A DNA stretch of 64,000 bases from positions 62,001-126,000 of the forward strand of contig NZ_BSTS01000018.1 in NCBI RefSeq assembly GCF_030269665.1. Reading direction: 5' to 3'. Below are positions 8,161 to 15,506 of this stretch, piece by piece (within the stretch, counting starts at the first letter, position 1; each line of letters starts with the position of its first letter). Source of the stretch: Actinomycetospora sp. NBRC 106375 (GTDB lineage: Bacteria > Actinomycetota > Actinomycetes > Mycobacteriales > Pseudonocardiaceae). The notes under the pieces are model-generated. The model was not told where the DNA came from. It did no database searches and saw only the letters and a program-made list of their open reading frames with translations. A program made the position numbers and the translations under genes.

Positions 8161-8293
8161 CCGGGGCCCGAATCTCCAGCGGCGCCGCCGCCGCGTCGTG
8201 CGACCACGCGGCGCCGACCTGTTCGTCGACACCGTCCTCGACGAACGCACCGGGCGACTGGCCGGCGCATCCCCCGGCCAGGGCACCGCCGAC

Positions 8294-8503
8294 GCCGGTA
8301 TCAGCCTGCGGGCGATGATCCAAGAGCAACGGCTCGAGGCCTGCCGGCGGGAGTTGCGAGACCCGCGCGACGCCGACCAGGCCATCGCCGCCATCGGACG
8401 CCGCTGGGGATTCGTCGACCCATCCCACTGCGGTCGCGCCTTCCGGCAGACCTCCGGGGTCACCCCAACCGAATGGCGCCGCTCCGCGCGCTCCCATGAC
8501 TGA
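8294..8503 (+). pseudogene. AraC-family regulator, C-terminal HTH remnant
   Basis: The last 69 codons read GISLRAMIQEQRLEACRREL through IAAIGRRWGFVDPSHCGRAF and RQTSGVTPTEWRR, the double helix-turn-helix of AraC proteins. It lacks most of the first HTH and the whole sensor domain. The reading frame extends upstream but loses similarity near 8290. It cannot be a functional regulator on its own. Confidence 0.65.
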
Positions 8504-9021
8504 CCGACGGCCGCGACAGACAAGGAGCGATCGTCGGGTAGGTGGGCTCATGCCCGACGCCATCGGTCCCGCTCTGGGTACCGCTTACGTCACACCACAG
8601 CCTGTCTCGGACGATCACCGTTGATGATCACCGTTGACGATCGACGCTGGCGAGTACGTCCACTGACCAGCACAGACGAGCACCAGGGCCATCAGCGCTG
8701 CCGTGGCCCCTGTCCACCGGGTTCGGTGTCGGCGCGCACGGGACGCCTGTAGCGTGCTCCGCAGCGTGGCCGTGCCGGGACGTTCCCGCCCGGTCCGCCG
8801 AACGTGACCACCACCCCGGACCCGGTGGGCGCGGTGACCCGACGACGGGCACCGACCACGACGACGTCCGAGGATGCGCATGACCGTCCCGCTGGTGGCC
8901 GCTCCATTCGTCGCGCCCCGGCCGTGGTGCGCGAGCGGATCCGGGCCGTCGGCCATCGCTGCCGCCGCCCCGCCGAACGTAGGGCGCGCGGCACGTCAAG
9001 GTCCTCAAGGAAGGAACCGTC
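8504..9021. other. 518-bp intergenic stretch with a short tandem repeat
   Basis: No intact gene is supported. It contains a tandem repeat at 8613-8638. On the minus strand a hydrophobic stretch near 8640-8720 (TAALMALVLVCAG) could be a stray signal-peptide-like segment without a following domain. The last 100 bases should hold the promoter of the HbpS-like gene. Confidence 0.4.
8613..8638. repeat. 13-bp tandem direct repeat
   Basis: GATCACCGTTGAT at 8613-8625 is followed immediately by GATCACCGTTGAC at 8626-8638 and then a third partial copy starting GATCGACG. Two adjacent copies could be a regulator iteron or simple slippage. Confidence 0.6.
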
Positions 9022-9432
9022 ATGCGTGACATCAAGACCGTGGATCTCGAGGACGCTCGCCGCGTCATCGCCGCCGGTGAGAAGAAGGCCGAGGCCCAGG
9101 GCCAGCCGGTGAACATCGCCGTCGTCGACGTGGGCGGTGTCCTCGTCGCCCACGTCCGTCAGGACGGGGCGTGGATCGGCAGCGTCGACGTGGCCATCAA
9201 CAAGGCCTTCAGCGCCCGTGCGTTCGACGTGTCCACCCAGGCTCTCGGTGAGAACGCCCAGCCCGGGGGCCAGTTCTACGGCATCCAGGACTCCAACGAC
9301 GGCCGCGTCATGATCTTCGCGGGCGGGATGCCCCTGGTGAGCGGCGAAGTCGTTGTCGGTGCGGTCGGTGTCAGCGGCGGCACCGGCGAGCAGGACCAGG
9401 CCGTTGCCCAAGCAGCCGCCGGGGCCCTCTGA
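9022..9432 (+). CDS. GlcG/HbpS family heme-binding-like protein
   Basis: A 136-residue protein of the GlcG/HbpS (DUF336) family. It shows the AxxKAxAxGxxVNIAVVD pattern near residues 20-37, then GVLVAHVRQDGAWIGSVDVA and a glycine-rich C-terminal half ending in VVVGAVGVSGGTGEQD. Streptomyces HbpS binds heme and signals oxidative stress through a two-component system; other members occur in glycolate or diol metabolism operons. There is no signal peptide, so it is cytoplasmic as encoded. The ATG follows a clear AAGGAAGGA ribosome-binding site. It is convergent with the Asp23 operon, so its role in the stress island is inference. Confidence 0.85.
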   Translation: MRDIKTVDLEDARRVIAAGEKKAEAQGQPVNIAVVDVGGVLVAHVRQDGAWIGSVDVAINKAFSARAFDVSTQALGENAQPGGQFYGIQDSNDGRVMIFAGGMPLVSGEVVVGAVGVSGGTGEQDQAVAQAAAGAL

Positions 9433-9467
9433 CGGTCGGCTCGGTCCGGCGCTCCTGATCGTCGTTC

Positions 9468-10055
9468 TCACTCGAGTCGGGCGGAACGGGCGGCGTCGAG
9501 GCGCACGAGCAGGTCCGCGGGCAAGGCCGGCAGGTCGAGCGCCCGGCGCAGCCGGGGGACGGCGTCGGTGTCGATGCGCCGGCGCAGCGCGGTGATGTCG
9601 GCGGCGTCCTCGGTGCCGATGTCCAGGTGCAGGAACGGACGGGCGCTGGTTCCGGACAGGCGTGCCGTGGCCCGGTGCACGCCGGGGTAGGTCTCGACCT
9701 CATCGACGAACGGGTCGACGGCGGCCTGGGCGTCGAGGCGGGTGACCCCACCGGCGGGGTCGCTCTCCAGCCGCCACGTGCCGGTGGCGGGCTTGCGGAT
9801 GGTCTGGGCGATCAGCCACCGCAGACAGAGCATCCCGACGACGATCGCGACGACGATCGCGAGGTAGGCGACCCAGGTCGGCGGCGAGAGCGTGGCGGGA
9901 GTCAGCGGTGAGGCCTCGCCCGGACTGTTCATGCCGAGGCCCGCGAGGACCCCCGAGCCGAGGAGGAGCGCGAACGCTGCCGCGGCGAGGAGCACGATCG
10001 CGACGAGCAGCAGCAGGGTGTGGTTGAGCCGGGCGGGCCGGTTGGGACTGGCCAT
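9468..10055 (-). CDS. amaP: AmaP-like alkaline shock response membrane anchor protein
   Basis: A 195-residue membrane protein with two transmembrane segments (roughly residues 10-40 and 58-80: LLLLVAIVLLAAAAFALLLG and YLAIVVAIVVGMLCLRWL). A cytoplasmic C-terminal domain of about 110 residues resembles the Asp23 fold. In Staphylococcus, AmaP anchors Asp23 to the membrane; here two Asp23 proteins are encoded just upstream in the same operon, which fits the same role. It begins at an ATG 47 bp after the DUF6286 gene and is the last gene of the operon. Its stop lies 35 bp from the convergent HbpS-like gene. Confidence 0.75.
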   Translation of the reverse strand: MASPNRPARLNHTLLLLVAIVLLAAAAFALLLGSGVLAGLGMNSPGEASPLTPATLSPPTWVAYLAIVVAIVVGMLCLRWLIAQTIRKPATGTWRLESDPAGGVTRLDAQAAVDPFVDEVETYPGVHRATARLSGTSARPFLHLDIGTEDAADITALRRRIDTDAVPRLRRALDLPALPADLLVRLDAARSARLE

Positions 10056-10102
10056 GACGCGGTCCTGTCTGGTGGGAGGCGGGGGTGGTGAGTGCGCCGG
10101 TC

Positions 10103-10648
10103 TCAGCCGGCGTCGTCCCGGCGGGCTCGGATCCGGACCTTCGGGCGCGGGGCCGGGCCGATCTCGACCAGGCGGTACTCGAGGCGTCCGCGGACCGTGT
10201 CGGGCACGGCGGCCGGGTCGGCCGCGGCGACCGCCACCGTGGCGACGATGCGGCGGCGGCCGGCGTCCACTGTCGCCTTCGTGACCCCCGGGACGGCCTC
10301 GGCGGTGGTAGTGAGGTCTCGGACGAGACTGTGACGCCGGACCCCGGCATCCGAGCCGGTGGCCCCGTCGTAGCTCAGAGGGACCAGCGGCATGACGGTG
10401 GGGTTGCCGGGGCGGATCGCCGCGACCAGCAGCACCAGCCCCAGCACCGCGGTCGCGACGGCGAGGGTGACGACGACCGCGCTGTCCCAGGACTGCCCGG
10501 AACCCACGGCGAGCAGTTGCGTGAAGCTGATGAGCGGCGTCTGCCCGAGCAGGGCCTGCACGCAACAGAGCACCACGAGCACGCACATCGCGAGCAGGAG
10601 CAGCGCCACGATCGTGGCCGGGATGCTGCGGCGGGGACGGCGGATCAT
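10103..10648 (-). CDS. DUF6286-type membrane protein
   Basis: A 181-residue protein with two membrane helices (about residues 10-32 and 60-82). It has a C-terminal soluble domain containing GVRRHSLVRDLTTTAEAVPG and VTKATVDAGRRRIVATVAVA, the pattern of actinobacterial DUF6286 proteins. Those genes habitually sit in Asp23/AmaP operons and have no known biochemical function. Its ATG overlaps the TGA of the upstream Asp23 gene (ATGA), indicating translational coupling. The topology suggests another membrane partner for the Asp23 proteins. Confidence 0.7.
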   Translation of the reverse strand: MIRRPRRSIPATIVALLLLAMCVLVVLCCVQALLGQTPLISFTQLLAVGSGQSWDSAVVVTLAVATAVLGLVLLVAAIRPGNPTVMPLVPLSYDGATGSDAGVRRHSLVRDLTTTAEAVPGVTKATVDAGRRRIVATVAVAAADPAAVPDTVRGRLEYRLVEIGPAPRPKVRIRARRDDAG

Positions 10649-11181
10649 GCGACCACCCGCTTGCTGCTCGCCGGCGTCGTCGCCGTGAGCGCGGCGACGG
10701 TGATGTCGACGCGGGTCACGGTGAGCTCTGTCAGCGCGTGCACCCGGTCGCGGACGTGCGCCCGCACCGCCTCGGTCGTCGCGCGTACCGAGGCCGGATA
10801 GGCGACCGCGAGCCGGATCTCGAGCGCAGCCACCTCCCCGGACACCCTCGCCGAGACCCGGGGCCGGCCGTCGCCGTCCTCGCGACCGGTCGCCACCCCG
10901 AGCACGCGGCGGACCGCCCCGCCGACGTGCTCGACCTCCGCGGCGGCGGCCGTGGCGACCTTCTCCACCACGACGTCCTCGATCGACAAGGTGCCACGCC
11001 CGCCGGCGTCGCCGGACGCGGCGCTGTCGGATGTCACATCGTCGGGAGCGGCGTGCCGGCCTGACGTCGGCGACGGGGTGTTGACGGTGGTGGTGACCAA
11101 TCGCTTCTGACCGGTCAGGGTCCGGTCGGCGCGCGGCGGGGCTCCGGGCTCCGGCCCGGTTGCGGCGTCGTGGGTGCTCAT
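10645..11181 (-). CDS. Asp23/Gls24 family envelope stress response protein
   Basis: A 178-residue protein. An unstructured N-terminus of about 60 residues (rich in P, T, G, D) precedes an Asp23 domain beginning GTLSIEDVVVEKVATAAAAE and ending in VTRVDITVAAL. The conserved pattern of an early beta strand, a helix with VEKVA, and paired strands VSARVSGEVAALEIRLAVAY is visible. Asp23 proteins coat the inner face of the membrane and respond to envelope or alkaline stress. The gene overlaps DUF6286 by 4 bases and follows the small membrane gene by 7 bases, so it is co-transcribed. Confidence 0.82.
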   Translation of the reverse strand: MSTHDAATGPEPGAPPRADRTLTGQKRLVTTTVNTPSPTSGRHAAPDDVTSDSAASGDAGGRGTLSIEDVVVEKVATAAAAEVEHVGGAVRRVLGVATGREDGDGRPRVSARVSGEVAALEIRLAVAYPASVRATTEAVRAHVRDRVHALTELTVTRVDITVAALTATTPASSKRVVA

Positions 11182-11188
11182 GGCGGGC

Positions 11189-11386
11189 TCAGGGCCGGGC
11201 GCTCGTGGAGCGGCTGCGACCGGCGAGGCCGCCGAGGTCGAGCTGCCCGTCGAGCAGGCGGCCGGCCAGGAACCCGGCGGCTCCGAGGACCAGCACGAGC
11301 AGGAACGCGGCGAGGCCGCCGAAGGCGCCGACGATGCCGAGGGTGAGGCCGACGAGCAGGCCCAGGACGGTGTTGGACACGAGCAT
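11189..11386 (-). CDS. small two-helix membrane protein (DUF2273-like)
   Basis: A 65-residue protein that is almost wholly hydrophobic. One helix is at about residues 5-22 (TVLGLLVGLTLGIVGAFGG) and a second at 25-43 (AAFLLVLVLGAAGFLAG), followed by a short polar tail DGQLDLGGLAGRSRS. It matches the size, topology and operon position of DUF2273 proteins found next to asp23 and amaP. A GAGGAA site stands 5 bases before the ATG. Its probable role is a membrane component of the Asp23 assembly (inference from context). Confidence 0.72.
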   Translation of the reverse strand: MLVSNTVLGLLVGLTLGIVGAFGGLAAFLLVLVLGAAGFLAGRLLDGQLDLGGLAGRSRSTSARP

Positions 11387-11473
11387 GGGAATTCCTCGAT
11401 GACGTAGGAGAGGTGACGGGTGGCGGCCCGCCCACCGCGGCGGGGCAGGGCGTCGCGAACCCGGGTGTCAGCG

Positions 11474-11971
11474 CTAGAAGGGAAGGCGGACCCCGCCGTG
11501 GGGGCCGAGTGATGTCGGCGCGTCGGCGTTCCCGATCGTGGGCCCATGAGCGTCCCCGGCGTCGATGTCGTCGACGCCGAGATGGACCGGCAGGCCCGGC
11601 AGCAAGGGGGCCACCGCGGCGCGGACCTCGGCCTCGATACGACGCAGGGGAGCCAGGCGCGCCACGATGCGGACGGTGATCTCGTGGTCGGTGATCTGCA
11701 CCCCGGTGACCCGCCGCCCCGGCAGGTACGTGCCCACCGTGCCGTACGGGCCGCCCGAGAGCCCGGCGACGCCGGGACAGGCCAGCACCGCCGCGGCGAC
11801 GGGCTCGGCCAGCGCGTCGAGGTCACGGGCGACCGGCGCTGCGGCCGGGCCGGTCGGATCGAACCGAGGCGGGCCGTCCGCGGTCGGGTCCCTTCCGGGG
11901 CGTCCCCCCGGGCCGGCCGGCATCGGGCCGGGGCCGGTCGATGCCGGCCCCGCTCGGTGCGTTCCGGTCAC
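11474..11971 (-). CDS. Asp23-operon hypothetical protein
   Basis: A 165-residue protein with a proline/glycine-rich N-terminus of about 45 residues. A compact domain follows with DALAEPVAAAVLACPGVAGL, GGPYGTVGTYLPGRRVTGVQ and VRIVARLAPLRRIEAEVRAA. The mix of short strands and helices, and the phrase ACPGVAGLSGG, resemble the Asp23/DUF6286 superfamily, suggesting a diverged Asp23-like fold. The GTG start overlaps the upstream Asp23 stop (GTGA). No membrane helix is seen. Function is unknown; it is likely another part of the envelope-stress assembly. Confidence 0.65.
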   Translation of the reverse strand: MTGTHRAGPASTGPGPMPAGPGGRPGRDPTADGPPRFDPTGPAAAPVARDLDALAEPVAAAVLACPGVAGLSGGPYGTVGTYLPGRRVTGVQITDHEITVRIVARLAPLRRIEAEVRAAVAPLLPGLPVHLGVDDIDAGDAHGPTIGNADAPTSLGPHGGVRLPF

Positions 11972-12498
11972 TGGACCCGGTTGGTCGGCCGGGCCGGGGC
12001 CTGGTCCTGCTGCTGGTCGTCGGAGTCGTCACCGGGCAGGTGCAGGTCGACGACGTTGATGTTGACCTCGACGACCTGGAGCCCGGTCATCTGCTCGATC
12101 GCGCCGATCACGTTGCGCCGGGTGGCGCGGGCCAGCTCGGCGACCGCGACGCCGTACTCGACGACGATGGTCAGGTCCACGGCGGCCTGACGGTCGCCGA
12201 CCTCGACCGATACCCCCTGGGTGGACGAGGTCCGGGCACCGGGCAGCCGCTCGGTGATCGCGCCGAACGCGCGCGCGGCACCGCCGCCGAACCCGTACAC
12301 GCCGGGGATCTCGCGGGCGGCGAGCCCGGCGACCTTGGCGACGACGGCGTCGGCGATGGAGGTCTTGCCCTGGCTGGTCTCGAGGTCCGAGCCCGCCGGG
12401 CGGGCCATCGCCGCACCGGTGGCGGACGGGGTGGCGTTCGCGGAGGCCGCGGGGCCGGTGGGGCCGGCGCTGCTGGCGGGGCTGATGGGGCTGGTCAT
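11968..12498 (-). CDS. Asp23/Gls24 family envelope stress response protein
   Basis: A 176-residue canonical Asp23 protein. After about 40 variable residues the domain starts QGKTSIADAVVAKVAGLAAR and EIPGVYGFGGGAARAFGAI, continues with QAAVDLTIVVEYGVAVAELA and ends with VVEVNINVVDLHLPGDD and a Q/D-rich tail. This order, especially the VEVNI(N/K)V ending, defines the family. It starts at ATG after a GGGAGAAG site and heads a tight group running to amaP. A 206-bp gap separates it from the zinc-motif protein upstream, so it may have its own promoter besides read-through from the sigma-factor gene. Confidence 0.88.
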   Translation of the reverse strand: MTSPISPASSAGPTGPAASANATPSATGAAMARPAGSDLETSQGKTSIADAVVAKVAGLAAREIPGVYGFGGGAARAFGAITERLPGARTSSTQGVSVEVGDRQAAVDLTIVVEYGVAVAELARATRRNVIGAIEQMTGLQVVEVNINVVDLHLPGDDSDDQQQDQAPARPTNRVQ

Positions 12499-12704
12499 GG
12501 ACACACTTCTCCCTGGGGGATGTCTGGAACACGGAAACGGACGGCGCCCGGCGGACTCGCGAGGACTCGGAGGCGCGGGACTGGGCGCCTGCTCGGCCGG
12601 ACTCACTGAGTTGGACACCTCGCGCGCCCGAACCGCACGGAATCGGTCGACGTGATCTGGGTCACGTCGTCCTGCGTGGCGGGGTGGCGCCGTCCTTCCG
12701 CAGC

Positions 12705-13361
12705 TCAGGCGGTCGCCGCGTCGGGGCGCGCCGGGAAGACGTCGTCGATGTGCACCGACACCGTCACCGCGCCGGGTCCGATCAGCGACCGGACCGTGTC
12801 GGCGACGCGGGCGCGGACCCTCGCCGCGAGGGCGTAGAGGTCCTGGCCGTAGTCCACGGCCACCGTGACGTCCACGGTCACGTTCCTCGTGGGCGCCGCG
12901 ACCTCGACGTGGGACAGGGCCAGGCGGACCCCGTCGACCTCCTGGGCGACCAGCCGGACGCACCGCATGATCACCCGCGCGGTGAGGTCCGCCGACCCCG
13001 CCACCTCACCCGCCGTCGGGGTGGAGTCGTGGAGGGGCAGGACGGGGCGGCGGGAGTCGCCCGCGACCTCGCGAACGTAGGCCAGGGCGCGGTCGACGAT
13101 CGACAGCGGCGCGCGGACCGGTTCGGCCGCCAGGTCCGCGAACGGGGACCAGAGCTCGGCGTAGTCCACGAGGAGAGCCCGGCAGTACGGGCACTGCTGC
13201 TGATGGGCCGTGCGACGACCGCTGTCGCCGTCGCAGACCTGGGCGAGCAGGTCCACCGACTCCGTGCCGCACGGCAACCGCCGCTCCCCCACCGCCGCGT
13301 CCTCGAGCCCGGCGGGCCCGGCGCCCGGAGTCGGGCCGGCTAGGAGCGGATCATCGCTCAT
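12705..13361 (-). CDS. zinc-motif plus Asp23-like protein, probable sigma-factor partner
   Basis: A 218-residue protein with two recognisable parts. Near residues 30-62 an H-x3-C-x2-C motif (HQQQCPYC) with upstream cysteines resembles the zinc-binding anti-sigma domain of ZAS proteins. From about 100 to 215 it has an Asp23-like domain with SADLTARVIMRCVRLVAQEV, VTVDVTVAVDYGQDLYALA and VSVHIDDVFPA. Its start overlaps the stop of the ECF sigma factor gene (ATGA), the usual arrangement for sigma/anti-sigma pairs. I infer a soluble anti-sigma factor that uses an Asp23-like domain to sense or bind the envelope assembly. There is no membrane helix. Confidence 0.72.
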   Translation of the reverse strand: MSDDPLLAGPTPGAGPAGLEDAAVGERRLPCGTESVDLLAQVCDGDSGRRTAHQQQCPYCRALLVDYAELWSPFADLAAEPVRAPLSIVDRALAYVREVAGDSRRPVLPLHDSTPTAGEVAGSADLTARVIMRCVRLVAQEVDGVRLALSHVEVAAPTRNVTVDVTVAVDYGQDLYALAARVRARVADTVRSLIGPGAVTVSVHIDDVFPARPDAATA

Positions 13362-14002
13362 GTCCACTCCCTCATCGCTGCCGTCAGCCCGGCCCGGGCT
13401 CGGGCCAATCGTCCACGCACCACGTCCTCGGACACCGAGCACATGGCCGCCGCCTGCCGGTAGGTCATCCCTTCGAGCTGGCACAGCACGAACACCGTGC
13501 GCACCTCCGGACTCAAGGCCTCCAGCGCCCGGGTCGCCGACGCGAGCTCGGCGCGATCCTGCACCCGTTCCCCGACTCCGGCGCTGCGGGGATGCTGTGG
13601 GTCGCCCGTGTCGGGCAGCGTCACCGTCGTTCTCGCGTGGCGGATGCGGTTCAGGCAGCGATTGACCACGAGCCGATGCAGGTAGGTGACGAAGCTGCTC
13701 GATCCCGAGAACGCCGCCAAGCCGGTCCACATCTGCACGACCACGTCCTGGGTGACGTCCTCGGCGTCCTCCCGGCTGCCCAGCATCCGCAGGGAGATCC
13801 GGTAGATCCGGTCCCGATGCCGACCGACGAGGACCTCGAACGCCTCCACCTCGCCACCGCGGGCCTTCGCGAGCAGCCAGCCGTCCTCGATCGCCTGCGC
13901 GCTCTCGGGGCGGGCGCCGAGCCCTCGAGCTGACGCCTCCCCGGAGCGGATCGAGCCCTGCACGGCCGGCACCCCCGTCCATCCTCCGCTGACCCGGAAC
14001 AC
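13358..14002 (-). CDS. ECF RNA polymerase sigma factor
   Basis: A 214-residue sigma-70 family ECF factor. Region 2 covers about residues 55-120, with FEVLVGRHRDRIYRISLRML and DAEDVTQDVVVQMWTGL. Region 4 covers about 155-210, with LEALSPEVRTVFVLCQLEGM, TYRQAAAMCSVSEDVVRGRL and ARARAGL. The open frame starts at GTG 14002; the first 40 residues are not conserved and the true start could be slightly later. It is the first gene of the Asp23 operon and is coupled to the zinc-motif Asp23-like gene, which likely restrains it. It presumably directs its own operon in response to envelope stress. Confidence 0.88.
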   Translation of the reverse strand: MFRVSGGWTGVPAVQGSIRSGEASARGLGARPESAQAIEDGWLLAKARGGEVEAFEVLVGRHRDRIYRISLRMLGSREDAEDVTQDVVVQMWTGLAAFSGSSSFVTYLHRLVVNRCLNRIRHARTTVTLPDTGDPQHPRSAGVGERVQDRAELASATRALEALSPEVRTVFVLCQLEGMTYRQAAAMCSVSEDVVRGRLARARAGLTAAMREWT

Positions 14003-14312
14003 ACAGCCCGCTCGCCGAGCGGGGCACGGTGGCCGTCAGGTCCAGGACGGACGTGCACAACCTTATGGCCGAACGCGTCGCCGGACCACCGGGCAGGCGA
14101 CGGCGACATGGAGGCCCCGGCGGATGACCGTCGAGGGTGCCGAGGATCGGGTCGGCTCCGGCGCGTTCGAGTCCGCTCCGCGCCCAGGGTTCCTGGGTGG
14201 CTCCGCGCCGCACGTTCAGCGGCGTGGAGCCACGCTTTCCGACGCCGTCGCGATGTGACGCGTGGAGACCCGCGGCAGGCTGGTGACCGCCCGTCTTCGG
14301 TAACCCTCGGCC
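14003..14312. other. 310-bp intergenic stretch with two hairpins
   Basis: No gene is supported here. It contains the promoter region of the sigma-factor operon and, at its right side, two hairpins (14197-14233 and 14311-14331) that lie downstream of the phosphatase gene and would end its transcript. Confidence 0.6.
14197..14233 (-). terminator. 15-bp-arm hairpin downstream of the phosphatase operon
   Basis: Arms 14197-14211 and 14219-14233 pair at 14 of 15 positions around a 7-base loop ACGTTCA. There is no long T-tract, as is usual in high-GC actinobacteria. It lies 80 bp past the phosphatase stop and is the second hairpin there. Confidence 0.6.
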
Positions 14313-14331
14313 TCAGTCCGAAGGACTGAGG
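14311..14331 (-). terminator. hairpin overlapping the phosphatase stop codon
   Basis: CCTCAGTCC (14311-14319) and GGACTGAGG (14323-14331) form a perfect 9-bp stem with the loop GAA. The stem includes the last codons and stop of the phosphatase gene. It probably ends the rsbQ-rsbP-like transcript. Confidence 0.6.
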
Positions 14332-15506
14332 CTCGCCCCGCGGACCGTGAGGGCGAGGATCGCGGCGTCGTCGGCGAGACCGGGGCCGAGCGACGTCAGA
14401 AGCTCCGCGAGCCCGTCCACCACCCCCTGGGCGGCGAGACCGACGAGGCCGGCGACGACCTGCGGGAGGGTGTCGTCGATCATGGTGCCGTCGGGCCGGC
14501 GCGCCTCGGTCAGACCGTCGGTGTAGAGCACGAGCCCGTCGCCCGGCCCGAGGACAGCCGTCGCCGCGACGAACCGGGGGTCTGGCAGGAGCCCGACGGG
14601 TTGGCCGCCGACGGTGTCCATGGCCTCGACCCGCCCGCCCGCACGCATGACGAGCGCCGGCGGGTGCCCGCCGCTGGCGAGACTCACCCTGAACCCGTCG
14701 TCGAGGGGCGTGAGCAGGCCGAACACGACGGTGCACCACCCCCGCTCCCCCGTGGCCCGTTGCTGGCGCAGGCCGGAATCGAGGGCCTCCAGGACCGACA
14801 CCGGGTCGCTCTCGTAGACCGCCGTGGCGCGCAGGGTGTAGCGCAGCAGCGACGTGACGACGGCGGCGGCGGGGCCCTTGCCGCACACGTCACCGAGGAA
14901 GAACCCCCAGCGGTCGTGGTCCAGCGGGAACAGGTCGTAGAAGTCACCGCCGATCTGCTCCACCGCGGCGCTGTGGTAGTACCCGGCGGTGGTCAGCCCC
15001 GGCACACGCGGCAGCGCCGGCGGGAGCAGCGTCCGTTGCAGCACGGTCGCGAGGTGCTGCAGGCGCTCGCGCTCCTGCTCGGCCTCCTGACGCGCCCTCA
15101 GCAGTTCGCGCTCGTAGGCCCGGCGGTCCGAGGCCTCGAACACCGTCATCCGGGCGAGCAGCGGCTCACCGTCGGGCCCGGCCGTCATCGTGGCGCTCAC
15201 GAGCACGGGCAGCCGTGGCCCGTACGTGGTCACGAGGTCCAGGGCCACGCCGCGGACCTCGCCCTGCATCCGCAGGAGGGGGGCGAAGTGGGTCTCGTGA
15301 TAGATCCGACCACCCACCGACAGCAGGTCGCTGAAGCGCTTCTGCCCCACCACGTCGGCGCGCGTCAGCCCCAGCCAGCCCAGCATCGTTGCGTTGATCT
15401 TGAGGATCCCGCCGTCCGGCAGGGTGGACAGGTAACCGCAGGGGGCGCGCTCGTACAGGTCGTCGAGGGTCTCCTCGAGCAGGACCTCGAGGCCGGGAGG
15501 GGTCAC
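14313..15506 (-). CDS. rsbP: PAS domain PP2C/SpoIIE-type serine phosphatase, RsbP-like
   Basis: A 397-residue protein. An N-terminal PAS domain (about residues 10-130: DDLYERAPCGYLSTLPDGGI, with INATMLGWLGLTRADVVGQ) is followed by a charged helical linker (ERELLRARQEAEQERERLQH). A C-terminal SpoIIE/PP2C phosphatase domain has the metal-binding motifs GGDFYDLFPLD, FFLGDVCGKGP, LVLYTDGLTEAR and LADDAAIL. This is the architecture of Bacillus RsbP, which dephosphorylates the anti-anti-sigma factor RsbV on energy stress. The GTG start overlaps the stop of the RsbQ-like hydrolase gene upstream (GTGA), the same gene pairing as in Bacillus. Its substrate is presumably one of the STAS proteins of this genome. 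Confidence 0.85.
   Translation of the reverse strand: MTPPGLEVLLEETLDDLYERAPCGYLSTLPDGGILKINATMLGWLGLTRADVVGQKRFSDLLSVGGRIYHETHFAPLLRMQGEVRGVALDLVTTYGPRLPVLVSATMTAGPDGEPLLARMTVFEASDRRAYERELLRARQEAEQERERLQHLATVLQRTLLPPALPRVPGLTTAGYYHSAAVEQIGGDFYDLFPLDHDRWGFFLGDVCGKGPAAAVVTSLLRYTLRATAVYESDPVSVLEALDSGLRQQRATGERGWCTVVFGLLTPLDDGFRVSLASGGHPPALVMRAGGRVEAMDTVGGQPVGLLPDPRFVAATAVLGPGDGLVLYTDGLTEARRPDGTMIDDTLPQVVAGLVGLAAQGVVDGLAELLTSLGPGLADDAAILALTVRGASLSPSD

Noticed and set aside
8881..9021. A short plus-strand ATG frame just ahead of the HbpS-like gene
   Set aside because: It is alanine/proline-rich, has no domain, and is probably leader DNA of the downstream gene.
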